From: Herbinix sp.
GTDB lineage: Bacteria; Bacillota; Clostridia; Lachnospirales; Lachnospiraceae
Reading direction: 5' to 3'
Length of the DNA: 62,603 nucleotides
Assembly (NCBI GenBank): GCA_029240245.1
Contig: JARBTJ010000035.1
Span: 1 to 62,603 of the forward strand
In this document: piece by piece, positions 27,334 through 37,079 of the stretch
Numbering within the stretch: the first letter of the stretch is position 1
Layout: each line of letters opens with the position of its first letter
Made by a program: the position numbers and the translations under genes
Notes under the pieces: model-generated
The model's input: only the letters and a program-made list of their open reading frames with translations
Database searches by the model: none
Told to the model about the DNA's origin: nothing

Positions 27334-27468
27334 CTATCCTCTGCCAACCGCCTTTTCTATGATAGAAGCATTCGAAAGTAAGCTATCATCGGAGCTGGCG
27401 GTCATATAAATACCAAATGGCATTCCATCCCCACATAAGCCACAGGGAATGGTAATTTCTATACTATT
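27334..27468 (-). pseudogene. Remnant of an amidase C-terminus
   Basis: A 44-codon fragment without a start ends in TAG at 27334. It reads IEITIPCGLCGDGMPFGIYM and then SLLSNASIIEKAVG, matching the C-terminal pattern of amidase-signature enzymes (ITIPCG...DGLPVGLQ, then a LL..A..FE helix). The rest of the gene is missing: it stops at the end of the ABC ATPase gene, which overlaps its upstream edge. This marks an old deletion or insertion junction between the two loci. Confidence 0.5.
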
Positions 27469-28198
27469 TTAATACTCTCTTTAAAAATTCCTTGGTACGT
27501 TCCTGCTTCGGTGCATTAAATATCTGCTCCGGTGATCCTTCTTCCGCAATAACACCTTTATCCATGAATACGATCCGGTTCGATACCTCCCCTGCAAACT
27601 GCATTTCATGGGTAACTATGAGCATGGTCAGACCACTTTTTGCAAGCTCCTTCATGACAGTCAGTACTTCTCCAACCATTTCCGGGTCAAGTGCTGAAGT
27701 AGGCTCATCAAAAAGCATAACATCAGGTTCCATGGAAAGTGCTCTGGCAATAGCTACTCTTTGCTTCTGCCCACCGGAAAGCTGTCTTGGCTTCGCATTA
27801 ATATATTGGTCCATACCAACTACCTTTAAATATTTCAAAGCAACTTTTTCTGCTTCTTCCTTTGATCTCTTTAACACCTTTATTTGGCCAATCGTGCAAT
27901 TTTTTAAAACATTATGATTGTTAAACAGATTGAACTGCTGGAACACCATACCAAGCTTCGTACGGTATGCATAAATATTATGATGATCATCTAAAATGTT
28001 TTCACCATTATATAAAATCTGACCGCCACTTGGCTTCTCCAATAAATTGATACAACGAAGGAGGGTCGATTTACCGGAGCCGGAGGCACCGATAATACAT
28101 ACTACTTCTCCCTTACCAACTGAAAAATCGATATCCTTTAATATTTCATTTTCCCCAAAGGATTTACTCAAATGTTGAACATCAATTACTTTTTCCAC
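27464..28198 (-). CDS. Amino-acid ABC transporter ATP-binding protein (244 aa), probable lysine importer
   Basis: It has Walker [10 protein letters not shown], signature [15 protein letters not shown], Walker [15 protein letters not shown] and a His switch VTHEMQF, all intact, in the GlnQ/HisP class. It starts with GTG at 28198. It is the third gene after the binding protein and the permease and shares their riboswitch-controlled transcript. Lysine specificity is inferred from that riboswitch. Confidence 0.9.
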   Translation of the reverse strand: MEKVIDVQHLSKSFGENEILKDIDFSVGKGEVVCIIGASGSGKSTLLRCINLLEKPSGGQILYNGENILDDHHNIYAYRTKLGMVFQQFNLFNNHNVLKNCTIGQIKVLKRSKEEAEKVALKYLKVVGMDQYINAKPRQLSGGQKQRVAIARALSMEPDVMLFDEPTSALDPEMVGEVLTVMKELAKSGLTMLIVTHEMQFAGEVSNRIVFMDKGVIAEEGSPEQIFNAPKQERTKEFLKRVLK

Positions 28199-28293
28199 TT
28201 AACACCCGCGCCTTTCTTTGTTCATGCTATTTTTACATTAGGCTTGCTTATATATCAACTTATAGAATAATCTCAAAACTTTTTATTGTCATC

Positions 28294-29097
28294 CTATTTT
28301 TTCTTTAACAAATCCTCAGGCTTTGCAACCTGCATTTGGTTTCCTGGAATAATATTAAAGGAATCCGGACCGTCCATTTTCCGTTCAACATGACGCAGAA
28401 TTCGCGTAACAATCAGTGTCATCGCAAGATACATTAAACAAGTTACAAAATAGGTCTCGAAATACTTAAAGGTATTTCCTGCGATGGATTTTGTTTGGAA
28501 AAATAATTCGGTAACTGCAATAACATTTAAAACTGAGGTATCCTTAATATTGATTACGAACTCATTGCCAAGCGCAGGTAAAATATTACGCATTACCTGG
28601 GGTAAAATGACATGAAACATGGTTTTCGTATGGTTCATTCCGATCGCATGGGCGGCTTCAAACTGCCCTTTATCGATAGAAATAATACCTCCGCGGATAA
28701 TCTCCGTCATATATGCACCAGTATTAATCGATACGATAAATACTGCAGCAAAGGTACGATCCATGTCAATTCCCAATGCCATCAGCGATCCGTAATAGAT
28801 AACAGAAGCCTGTACAATCATAGGTGTACCACGGAAAAACTCTACATAAGCTGATAAAATTGCGTTAATTATTTTTAAAATACCTCTTTTGAATCCGCGT
28901 TCCGCAAGGGGAATAGTCCGAATTGTACCAATGATAAAACCAATTACGGTTCCAAATATCGTACCTAGTATGGAGACAAAGAGTGTCATTCCCGCACCAC
29001 GAAGGAGCATCGGCCAGTATTTTTCAACAATCTTAGCCGCCTGAACTAAAAACTCGATCATCGGATTGAACCAATCCAAAATCTGATCCCAAATCAT
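28294..29097 (-). CDS. Amino-acid ABC transporter permease (267 aa), probable lysine importer
   Basis: A HisM/GlnP-class permease with about five helices and the conserved EAAHAIGMNHTKTMFHVILPQ (EAA) loop that contacts the ATPase. The N-terminal extension of about 25 residues (IWDQILDWFNPMIEFLVQ) is slightly long. The gene lies between the binding-protein gene and the ATPase gene; the 95-base gap to the latter has no clear terminator. Confidence 0.9.
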   Translation of the reverse strand: MIWDQILDWFNPMIEFLVQAAKIVEKYWPMLLRGAGMTLFVSILGTIFGTVIGFIIGTIRTIPLAERGFKRGILKIINAILSAYVEFFRGTPMIVQASVIYYGSLMALGIDMDRTFAAVFIVSINTGAYMTEIIRGGIISIDKGQFEAAHAIGMNHTKTMFHVILPQVMRNILPALGNEFVINIKDTSVLNVIAVTELFFQTKSIAGNTFKYFETYFVTCLMYLAMTLIVTRILRHVERKMDGPDSFNIIPGNQMQVAKPEDLLKKK

Positions 29098-29328
29098 ATA
29101 CTACACCAAGCCTTTCTTTTCTTCTGTTGATACATCATAACAGAAGCATTTCCATCTCTATTATCATGTATCAATAGAATTCCTATCTTAATAACTATTT
29201 CATTTCATAAAATAAATTTACATTCTACAGGATTCTATTTTTTATGAATAAAAATATTTTTAGTCCAAATCTACGTATTTACATGTATTTAAATCAATAA
29301 TCAATAATTCATCCTACAAGTATAATTA

Positions 29329-29369
29329 AGAGGCTGCCCAATAATCCCTGGGTTACCGAAACAGCCTCT
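29329..29369 (-). terminator. Hairpin after the binding-protein gene
   Basis: AGAGGCTG pairs with CAGCCTCT, with an inner CCC...GGG. On the minus strand it is followed by an A/U-rich but not pure U tract. It may reduce read-through into the permease gene so that the binding protein is made in excess. The remaining 29098-29328 is AT-rich with no gene seen. Confidence 0.45.
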
Positions 29370-29379
29370 ATACTATTAA

Positions 29380-30269
29380 CTATTCCGCCGCTGGTTGATT
29401 CTTAATAGCCGTATCCATAATACTGATGCGTTCTTCTTCCGAAATTCCCGCAAGTATTTCGTTTACTTTTGCTGTTAACTCACTGTCTTTTTTAAGACCA
29501 ACTGCAATTGCGGTATCATCCTCAGAGGTCTCAAATCCTTCGGCAAATTCAACCATTACAAGATTAGGATTTGCAGCAGAAGCACTAACGCCTTCCGGTC
29601 TTTCTGATACATATCCATCGATAGCGCCGGCTTCCAAGGATACTCTCATGGTAGGGAAGTTATCCATTGCAGTTTGTTTTTTCACGCCTTCAATCTGATC
29701 AATCACCGTATAATGGAAGGTATTTAATTGTGCCGAAATCTTTGCACCGCTAAAATCCTGAATGGAGGTAGCAGTTTCGAATGCACTACCCTTCTTAACC
29801 ACCATTACTAAATCTGATTTATAATAATTATCAGAAAAATCAATTTCCACTTTACGGTCAGCAGTTGGTGACATACCTGCGATAATTGCATCAATTTTAC
29901 CTGAAATTAATGCCGGTATTAAACCGTCCCATTCTGTTTTCACAATTACAAGTTCTTTTCCCAAGCCCTCCGCTATTTTTTTAGCAATTTCAACATCATA
30001 GCCACCTGCATATTCTGCAGCGCCATCGTCCAGTTAAACGGAGGATACCCTGCCTCTAAACCAACTTTGAAGGTATTCTCCGCTACCGGCTCCTCTTGAT
30101 CATCGCCCTCTGCTTGAGAATCGTCTTCATTCTGATTATCATTCTGATCAACCACTGCTCCATCATTATCGCTGCCAGGATTCTGTGTATCTTCCTTGGT
30201 TCCACATCCCGCAAGCATTATCATGACAGATAAAACTGCTAAAATAAGTATGGATAATTTCTTTTTCAT
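29380..30269 (-). pseudogene. Amino-acid ABC transporter binding lipoprotein, frameshifted
   Basis: The 5' part (29973-30269) has a lipoprotein signal MKKKLSILILAVLSV with LAGC, an acidic linker, and the domain start FKVGLEAGYPPFNWT. At about 30020-30030 the frame breaks: the next residues in frame are MALQNMQV, but the neighbouring frame reads DGAAEYAGGYDVEIAKKIAE, the expected continuation, and goes on through GKELVIVKTEWDGLIPALI to the stop at 29380. A single missing base explains it. Either the gene is inactive in this strain or the base call is wrong; everything else looks intact. It is the first gene behind the lysine riboswitch. Confidence 0.85.
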
Positions 30270-30483
30270 AACTTAGCACCTCGCCTTTCTTTCTGTAAGT
30301 ACCTATACTTCAGCTGGATGTATCCCGAAGTATAAATATCTTCTAATATCGTATTATTTTTATTTGATTACGGATCTTTCGTAATCATTCCTACTCCAAT
30401 CAGTACATATTAAATAAGCTAATTATAGTATTGACCTATTATGTATGCCGCTATCAAAAAAAAGTAAAACTCCGGTTTTTAAA

Positions 30484-30514
30484 CAATCAAAAAACCTGAG
30501 GTGACCTCAGGTTT
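30484..30514 (-). terminator. Rho-independent terminator of the lysine riboswitch
   Basis: An 11-bp perfect inverted repeat (AAACCTGAGGT and ACCTCAGGTTT) followed on the minus strand by TTTTTTG. It sits 3' of the aptamer and 215 bases before the binding-protein ATG, so it is the expression platform's off-state stem. Confidence 0.85.
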
Positions 30515-30547
30515 GCTTCTTTGCCCTAAGTCCTCTTCTTTCCCTGA

Positions 30548-30731
30548 TTGAGATAGCACAACTCAATAAACCGGGTAGTTTATTGAGACAGTCCTGCAAT
30601 TCTTCACTGCAGACCCAGCTAATAACAATGAGTGTGTTATTAGCTTCGGCGATATCTCCTTCTCTGTAGCTTCGTTGCCTCTCTAGCTCTTCTACAGACT
30701 GTTAAATATCGCGCCTCTACCTCACCGTGAA
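30548..30731 (-). promoter_or_regulatory. Lysine riboswitch (L box) aptamer
   Basis: The minus strand shows the conserved L-box blocks in order: GGTGAGGTAGAGGCGCGA, AAGGAGATATCGCCGAAGC, GTTATTAGCTGGGTCTGCA, GCAGGACTGTC and the closing GTGCTATCTC that pairs with GAGGTAGAGG. All five helices can be drawn. It lies between a sigma-A-type promoter and the terminator above, upstream of the amino-acid ABC transporter. Lysine binding would favour termination, so the importer is made when lysine is scarce. Confidence 0.95.
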
Positions 30732-30759
30732 AAGTGAGGTCATATGAAATTACGCTTTA

Positions 30760-30788
30760 AGTTTACATCATAGCACTTTATCTGTCAA
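30760..30788 (-). promoter_or_regulatory. Probable promoter of the lysine importer
   Basis: On the minus strand TTGACA (30783-30788) is spaced 17 bases from TAAACT (30760-30765), with the start expected about 20 bases before the L-box aptamer. The -35 is perfect, the -10 weak. Confidence 0.6.
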
Positions 30789-30887
30789 TTGGATTATAAT
30801 TTAAAATATCGTAAATATATGATTATTGTTACTATTTTTCATGCACTGTAGAGGCCTCAAACAATATGGTATTTCTTTGAACTATTA

Positions 30888-32063
30888 CTATTCATCGTTC
30901 ACAGCCACTGCAAGCTGATGGAATGCTTTTTCCAGTATGGAGCGGGGGCAGGCTATATTTACACGTTGAAACCCCCTGCCCTCATTGCCGAACATCGTGC
31001 CATGATCCAGCCAAAGCTTGGCCTTCTTCACAATTAAATCATCCAGTTCGTCCTCGGTTAAGTTCAAAGCACCAAAATCCAGCCAAATCAGATAAGTACC
31101 CTGCGGTTCTACAAGCTTCACCTTCGGTAAATGTTTTGTAATAAATGCTCTTACGAAACCTAAGTTATCCTCTAGATACCGTTTCAATTCCTCCAGCCAC
31201 AGTCCTCCACCGGCATAAGCCGCCTGACAGGCAATGAGTCCCATGATATTTAACTGGCTGTATCCGCTTCTTCGTATCTCATCCCTTATTTTGCTACGAA
31301 TTCCCTTATCAGCAATAAAAATGTTTGAAACCTGTAGTCCGGCTAAATTAAAGGTTTTACTGGGAGCAGTACAAATAATGGAATTGTTTAAAAAATCATC
31401 ACTAATACTGCCGAAAATGGTATGCTTATGTCCTTGATAGGTAAAATCAGCATGAATTTCATCAGAAATTACAATCACATGATGCTTGATACAGAGGGTA
31501 CCGATTCGATTCAATTCTTCCCTAGTCCATACTCTGCCTACCGGATTATGGGGGCTGCAAAGGATAAAAAGCTTTACCTTATGTTTTAGAATTTTATCTT
31601 CAAAATCCTCAAAATCTATATGATACGCACCATTTTCATAAATTAAAGCATTATTAACTAATTTTCGATTGTTGGCTATTATCGCTTCAGAAAAAGGATA
31701 ATATACCGGCCGTTGTATCAGCACCGCATCCCCCTCCTGTGTAAGTGCCCGTACCACAGTCGCAATTGCATAGACAACACCAGGAGTCTTTACAAGCCAT
31801 TCCGGTTCTACCCTCCAATCAAAGTGATCCTTGAACCATTCGTATAGGGTATTAAAATAGCCGGATTTACTCTCCGAATAACCAAAGATACCATGCTGTA
31901 CCGCCTTCATTAACGCTTCTGTTACTGACGGAGCAGTCTGAAAATCCATATCTGCAACCCAAAGTGGCAATGTATCCTCCGGCTTTCCGCGTTCTATGGC
32001 AAAATCATACTTAATAGAATTAGTACCTGTTCTATTTATTATTTCATCAAAATTGTGCTTCAT
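30888..32063 (-). CDS. patB: MalY/PatB-family cystathionine beta-lyase-type aminotransferase (391 aa)
   Basis: A fold-type I PLP enzyme with the family start NSIKYDFAIERGKPEDTLPL and WVADMDFQ, the SPHNPVGRVW and DEIHADF motifs, and the PLP lysine in APSKTFNLAGLQ. The length is normal. PatB/MalY enzymes split cystathionine to homocysteine, and some act on cysteine S-conjugates. It lies 26 bases after a transsulfuration enzyme gene, which supports a role in methionine or sulfur metabolism. AGGAG precedes the ATG. Confidence 0.88.
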   Translation of the reverse strand: MKHNFDEIINRTGTNSIKYDFAIERGKPEDTLPLWVADMDFQTAPSVTEALMKAVQHGIFGYSESKSGYFNTLYEWFKDHFDWRVEPEWLVKTPGVVYAIATVVRALTQEGDAVLIQRPVYYPFSEAIIANNRKLVNNALIYENGAYHIDFEDFEDKILKHKVKLFILCSPHNPVGRVWTREELNRIGTLCIKHHVIVISDEIHADFTYQGHKHTIFGSISDDFLNNSIICTAPSKTFNLAGLQVSNIFIADKGIRSKIRDEIRRSGYSQLNIMGLIACQAAYAGGGLWLEELKRYLEDNLGFVRAFITKHLPKVKLVEPQGTYLIWLDFGALNLTEDELDDLIVKKAKLWLDHGTMFGNEGRGFQRVNIACPRSILEKAFHQLAVAVNDE

Positions 32064-32089
32064 ATATCTACTCCTACTTCATAGTCTGC

Positions 32090-33223
32090 TTAACTCAACG
32101 CCTGCGCAAGGTCATCGATAATATCATCAATACTTTCCAGTCCTACTGATAATCTTAGTAATTTATCATTAATCCCTTTCTTCTCCCGTTCCGTCTGATC
32201 AACATCTGCATGGGTCTGGAGCATCGGGTACGTAATCAGAGTTTCAACACCTCCAAGGCTTTCCGCATAAAGAGCCAGATTTACACGCTCAAGCATACGA
32301 ATAGCAGTTTCATTACTGTCAACCTCAAAGGAAATCATAGCCCCAAAACCTCTCGCCTGTTTTATGGAAATATCGTAATCGGGATGTGTGTTAAGTCCGG
32401 GGTAAAAAACCTTTTTCACTTTAGGCTGTTCCATTAACCAAATGGCCAATCTGATTGCGTTTTCCTGTTGTTTTTCCATTCGTATGGCAAGAGTTTTAAT
32501 TCCACGAATAATCAGCCAGCTGTCGAAAGGTGCAAGGCAAGCTCCGATGGTTTTATAAATAAACCTAAGTTTTTCTGATAACTCTGCGGTTCTCACCACC
32601 AAAAAGCCGGCTAAGGTATCGTTATGTCCGGACAGGTATTTCGTTCCACTGTGTACCACAATATCTGCACCTAAGTCAATCGGATTCTGAAAATAAGGAG
32701 TCAGAAATGTATTATCAACGATTAACAGGAGATTATTTTCTTTTGCAACCTTTGATATAGCGAAAAGATCGGTCACCTGCATCATTGGATTGGAGGGCGT
32801 CTCGATAAAAATCGCTTTTGTCTCAGGCTTAATATAGGAATTAACGTTTGATGAATCCATCCGGTCAACAAAGTCAAAGATAATACCGTTCTTTTCAGAA
32901 ATGGAATGAAAAAGCCTTATTGACCCGCCGTATAAATCCGCAGATGCAATAATATGATCGCCAATACGAAAAAGTTCCATCATTACTGTAATTGCAGCCA
33001 TTCCGGAGGAAAAAGCAAGAGCGTCCGCACCACCCTCCAGTTTAGCAACTATCTTTTCCAGCTGCTCTCTGGTTGGATTTTGAACACGTGAATAGTCATA
33101 ACCTGTACTTTGTCCAACTGCAGGATGAACAAAGGTGGCAGTCTGATAGATAGGAACCGTAACGGAACCTGTATTATGGGAAGTGTCGTCACTTCCGTGT
33201 ATACATAATGTTGAAATGTCCAT
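32090..33223 (-). CDS. Cys/Met-metabolism PLP enzyme (cystathionine gamma-synthase or gamma-lyase type, 377 aa)
   Basis: It has the family's YSRVQNPTREQLE, FSSGMAAI, ADLYGGS, ETPSNPMM and VDNTFLTPYFQNP motifs, and the PLP lysine in HSGTKYLSGHND. The reaction cannot be settled from sequence: with the neighbouring beta-lyase, gamma-synthase (making cystathionine) is the natural pairing, but a gamma-lyase or O-acetylhomoserine sulfhydrylase is possible. A perfect AGGAGG stands before the ATG. No S-box or T-box was seen upstream (33224-33494 is AT-rich and empty). Confidence 0.88.
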   Translation of the reverse strand: MDISTLCIHGSDDTSHNTGSVTVPIYQTATFVHPAVGQSTGYDYSRVQNPTREQLEKIVAKLEGGADALAFSSGMAAITVMMELFRIGDHIIASADLYGGSIRLFHSISEKNGIIFDFVDRMDSSNVNSYIKPETKAIFIETPSNPMMQVTDLFAISKVAKENNLLLIVDNTFLTPYFQNPIDLGADIVVHSGTKYLSGHNDTLAGFLVVRTAELSEKLRFIYKTIGACLAPFDSWLIIRGIKTLAIRMEKQQENAIRLAIWLMEQPKVKKVFYPGLNTHPDYDISIKQARGFGAMISFEVDSNETAIRMLERVNLALYAESLGGVETLITYPMLQTHADVDQTEREKKGINDKLLRLSVGLESIDDIIDDLAQALS

Positions 33224-33494
33224 GCTTAATCCTCCTTGTAATTCCTATAGGTTTAATATGGTTTAAAAGTATAGCTAATATTAGCTCACATGTCAATTTA
33301 TTTATTTCTGACCTTTTTGTTTATTTATCACCAGATTTATTTTTGCTATTTGTTACCGGATTTAATTTTGTATTTACTGGTTATCATACATTATATTTTA
33401 TCAGAATTTCATATATTATTTATTACCGAAATTCTTGTAGAATGCATTAATACAATCTCGCACAAGTCTTTTACTTAAATTATATTTGCGAAGA

Positions 33495-35408
33495 CTATTT
33501 GATATAATTTGATGTTATTTGATGTCTATTAATATAGTTAAATAAAAAGACTTGTGTCAATATATCGTCGACACAAGTCCATATCATGATGCAATATAAC
33601 CTTTCACTTATTTCCTCCCATTGACTATAATTAATACTATCGAAGACTAACTTCATGGCTGCGGAATCATTTTCTGTTTGGTAAGTTGCTTCCTCTGTGG
33701 TAATCGTATCCTTCGATCTATCTCTGGTTGCAAATTCAGCTTGGAACTCCTGATTAACCTCATAACGAATCAATTCGGTCTTATTCGCATCTGTTAAAAC
33801 GATAGCATAATAATCACCCTCGCTCCGCTCATAATATAAATGATAGGTAGCTCCGTCTTTTAAGAATATAAATTCATTATTATCAATTTCTTTTCGGAAA
33901 CTATTCGTATGCATCATATAATCATAACCAGTGATGGGAACCGGTCCTTGCTCCCGATAAAAATAATAGGATTCAAAGACGATATCTCTGTCATCATAGG
34001 ATGAAAAGCCATAGGTGCTGAGAAAATCATTATTAAGATCCGTTGGAATCCACTCTACATTCCTGGTATCCTCCATTCGAATTAAATAGGTCACGGCTTG
34101 AATTAGGATTTCTTTATCCTCCTTCGATAAGTTATTATTAGGCTGTACGGTATTCCCATTCAGCATATCATTTCTAACTAATACATCCTTCAGTCTTGCT
34201 GTCTGGTTCATTCTGCTAAGCGTAAATGCATCCACCGGAGGTATGATCGATAACAATGCCAGTACTAACAGTATCGGGGCAATGATACCATTTTTTTGAA
34301 CCGGTAGAAAACTAAACAAAATTCCGGCTACCGTGGCGAATACACCAAATAAGATCACATAATAGCGTCCATAAGTTACACCCACCTCGCCTATTCTTAA
34401 CACTGATGATATGGTCTGAAACAGGACAATAGGAACTAGTACTTTGGGAAACACCCTACGGAAACTGCTTGCTACTGCATTCGTAAGCCCAGAAGCCAAC
34501 AAGTAAACCACAATAACAACAATAGAATACGTTACCAGCATCGGCTCTAGCAGACTATCCGTCCAAAAGCTGCCGGTAATATTCATTACAATATAAAGCA
34601 GCAAAATCACTGTATAAACAGCAGTAACAGGAATTACTACGTAGGATAATAAGGTTTCTAAAAATCGTGTTGCTGTCGTAGCTTTTAACAACTTCTCTTC
34701 ATTAGATTCTGAGACCTTTTTGGGGTACGATTCCTTGGTTTCACTGTTTAATTGATTCTCTTCGCTGTCCTGTAGATTTTCACCTGTACGGTTCTTCTCT
34801 TTTCCTGTCGGATAGATAGGTATCAGAGACAGGAAATATAATGGTGCAACTAAAACGAAGATTAGATTCGCCGCATGCTGATAAAGTTTTTCATCCACTT
34901 TGGTTATCAAAACATTAATAGCTAGGAAAGTAAGTACAATCCCTAATAACATAACACCAGCAAAGAATGCAGCTACAAAAAACGCCTTAAATGCCACCAT
35001 AAAGCTTTCATTAAAGTTCCTTTTACTTTTGATCACAGGTATCCAAAGAAAAGCAATCAAGGCTGCAAATAACAGTATGATAGTCCTCAAAGCTACTTTT
35101 GTATCCATTTCAGCCTGACCGGATATGATGAAATAATAAATAATTGTTAGAACGGCAGCAATGCCTATGAGTACCAAACGGTGTGATGTTTTTATAAAAA
35201 ACCGTTCATGTACAGCCTGAGACACTAATCCTAAAAATGCTCCGACTACGAAGGTTACAATCCATTTTGTATAATCATCATCCGAAAATTGAATGGAAAA
35301 AGCTATGATCAATGTAGTAACCGTTAAACATAGTGCTGTAAATATATAACGAATTACGGACCAAGATAAGCCGACTAGACTGATTTGAAATTTTCTATTT
35401 GATTTCAT
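33495..35408 (-). CDS. DUF4153-like membrane protein (637 aa) reading through its own terminator
   Basis: The ATG at 35408 (MKSNRKFQISLVG) is at a better distance from AGGAGAG than the one at 35414. About 12-13 membrane helices fill residues 1-420, followed by a soluble C-terminal domain of 200 residues. The layout and the LSYVVIPVTAVYTVILLLYIV stretch fit DUF4153. At the end, the frame translates a complete terminator hairpin (33541-33579) and ends 46 bases beyond it. One frame over, a TGA occurs at 33604, just before the hairpin. The C-terminus probably carries a frameshift or lost stop. The function is unknown. Confidence 0.65.
   Translation of the reverse strand: MKSNRKFQISLVGLSWSVIRYIFTALCLTVTTLIIAFSIQFSDDDYTKWIVTFVVGAFLGLVSQAVHERFFIKTSHRLVLIGIAAVLTIIYYFIISGQAEMDTKVALRTIILLFAALIAFLWIPVIKSKRNFNESFMVAFKAFFVAAFFAGVMLLGIVLTFLAINVLITKVDEKLYQHAANLIFVLVAPLYFLSLIPIYPTGKEKNRTGENLQDSEENQLNSETKESYPKKVSESNEEKLLKATTATRFLETLLSYVVIPVTAVYTVILLLYIVMNITGSFWTDSLLEPMLVTYSIVVIVVYLLASGLTNAVASSFRRVFPKVLVPIVLFQTISSVLRIGEVGVTYGRYYVILFGVFATVAGILFSFLPVQKNGIIAPILLVLALLSIIPPVDAFTLSRMNQTARLKDVLVRNDMLNGNTVQPNNNLSKEDKEILIQAVTYLIRMEDTRNVEWIPTDLNNDFLSTYGFSSYDDRDIVFESYYFYREQGPVPITGYDYMMHTNSFRKEIDNNEFIFLKDGATYHLYYERSEGDYYAIVLTDANKTELIRYEVNQEFQAEFATRDRSKDTITTEEATYQTENDSAAMKLVFDSINYSQWEEISERLYCIMIWTCVDDILTQVFLFNYINRHQITSNYIK
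33541..33579 (-). terminator. Terminator hairpin inside the 3' end of the DUF4153-like frame
   Basis: GACTTGTGTC and GACACAAGTC form a 10-bp perfect stem with an 11-base loop, followed on the minus strand by TTTTTATTT. This is a typical intrinsic terminator, but it lies within the open reading frame. Confidence 0.75.
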
Positions 35409-35604
35409 GTCCATACTCTCCTTTTCTTATATGTAATAATTAGTATCTATTATTATATCACAAATGATTGCTTCTAATTAAAATAATACAAATTTATGAA
35501 AATTAAAAATACCTATTGATTTTTCATAAGAAATGCAGTAAAATTTATAAGGTTAAACTTTTATATGGATATATTAACCAAATAAAATTCAAAAGGAGAA
35601 AAAT

Positions 35605-36900
35605 ATGCAAGAAAAGACACTTAACAAAAAAATTGTACTTGGTTTACAACATGTATTAGCTATGTTTGGTGCCACGGTATTAGTACCCGCATTAACAGGG
35701 CTTAGTACCTCAATTACATTATTTAGTGCCGGAGCAGGAACCTTGTTATTTCATTTAATAACGAAGAAAAAGGTCCCTGTTTTTTTAGGCTCTAGTTTTG
35801 CATTCATGGGCGGTATTATGGCTGTTATAGGTGAATCCAGGATTGGAGATGCTGATTATTTAGAAAAGCTTGCGTCAGTAAAAGGAGCACTTATTATTGC
35901 AGGTCTTATTTATGCTATTTTTTCACTGTTGATAAAACTAGTAGGTTATGAAAAGGTCAATAAGCTATTGCCCCCAATTGTAACAGGACCCATTATCATC
36001 GTAATTGGTTTACGTCTCAGTTCAGTTGCTATCAACAGTGCGTTTTATGTACAAAATGATGCCGGTGATAGCGTATTCAGTTTGAAAGCAATATTGGTAA
36101 CCGTAATTGTTCTTGCTGCAGTAATTTGTATTTCGGTATTTGCGAAAGGAATATATAATTTAATGCCGATCCTTTTCGCTATCATTATCGGATATATTGT
36201 ATGTATCCCTCTAGGTTTTGTTGATTTAACTCCAGTAAAAGAATCCGAGTTTATCTCTTTAATGGATTCAAATATCCGTGCTCAATTATTCCAGTTACCT
36301 GCCTTTAAATTAGATGCTATTTTAGCAATAGCACCAATCGCTTTAGTAACCTTAATTGAACATGTCGGTGACATTACAACAAACAGTGCGGTGGTTGGTA
36401 AAAACTTCATGGTAGATCCTGGTATCCATAGAACTATCTTAGGAGATGGTCTTGCAACCTCCTTAGCCGGTTTATTAGGTGGACCTGCTAACACTACTTA
36501 TGGGGAGAATACCGGTGTACTTGCTGTTACAAAAAATTATGATCCTTCTGTCATCCGAATTGCGGCGTGGGTAGCGATCGTATTAGGTATCATCGGTAAA
36601 TTCGGTGGTTTTGTAACCAGTATCCCCGGCCCAGTAACCGGTGGTATCAGTATCGTACTTTATGGTATGATATCCTCTGTTGGTGTGCGTATCCTCATTA
36701 ACTCAAGACTTAACTTTGGTAACAGTAGAAACTTAATGATCGCCGCCTTAATCTTTGTATTAGGAATTGGCTGTAATCAAATCCCTATCACTGATACTGT
36801 TACAATTTCCGGTCTTGCTTTAGCGGCTATTGTAGGTATATTATTAGCACTCATACTTCCAACAGGTAAAGATAATGTTATTGAGGAAGAAAAGAATTAA
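35605..36900 (+). CDS. uraA: Uracil permease, UraA/NCS2 type (431 aa)
   Basis: The start LGLQHVLAMFGATVLVPALTG is the hallmark of NCS2 nucleobase transporters of the UraA branch. It continues with FLGSSFAFMGG, IEHVGDITTNSAVVG and GGPANTTYGENTGVLAVTKN (conserved Glu and substrate-site residues). About 14 membrane segments. It is monocistronic: AGGAG before the ATG and a terminator after the stop. No purine-type riboswitch or PyrR-type leader was seen in the short upstream gap. Confidence 0.9.
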   Translation: MQEKTLNKKIVLGLQHVLAMFGATVLVPALTGLSTSITLFSAGAGTLLFHLITKKKVPVFLGSSFAFMGGIMAVIGESRIGDADYLEKLASVKGALIIAGLIYAIFSLLIKLVGYEKVNKLLPPIVTGPIIIVIGLRLSSVAINSAFYVQNDAGDSVFSLKAILVTVIVLAAVICISVFAKGIYNLMPILFAIIIGYIVCIPLGFVDLTPVKESEFISLMDSNIRAQLFQLPAFKLDAILAIAPIALVTLIEHVGDITTNSAVVGKNFMVDPGIHRTILGDGLATSLAGLLGGPANTTYGENTGVLAVTKNYDPSVIRIAAWVAIVLGIIGKFGGFVTSIPGPVTGGISIVLYGMISSVGVRILINSRLNFGNSRNLMIAALIFVLGIGCNQIPITDTVTISGLALAAIVGILLALILPTGKDNVIEEEKN

Positions 36901-36949
36901 TATAAATATAATTAGTATAATGAATCAATAACATACGGTTATTATTATA

Positions 36950-36987
36950 AACGCCAATTATCAGGTTTGATAGTTGGCGTTATTTTT
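36950..36987 (+). terminator. Terminator of the uracil permease gene
   Basis: AACGCCAATTATC pairs with GATAGTTGGCGTT (one G-U pair), loop of 6, followed by ATTTTT on the plus strand. Confidence 0.8.
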
Positions 36988-37079
36988 AAGATTTTCTTTC
37001 CATACCTTTTCATAAACACATAAAAGAAATAACAATAAGAAGATCCATACATACTGCATATAATTACCTTATTTTATCT

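Noticed and set aside
33224..33494. SAM riboswitch or T-box expected before sulfur amino-acid genes
   Set aside because: No S-box or T-box core was seen in this AT-rich gap.
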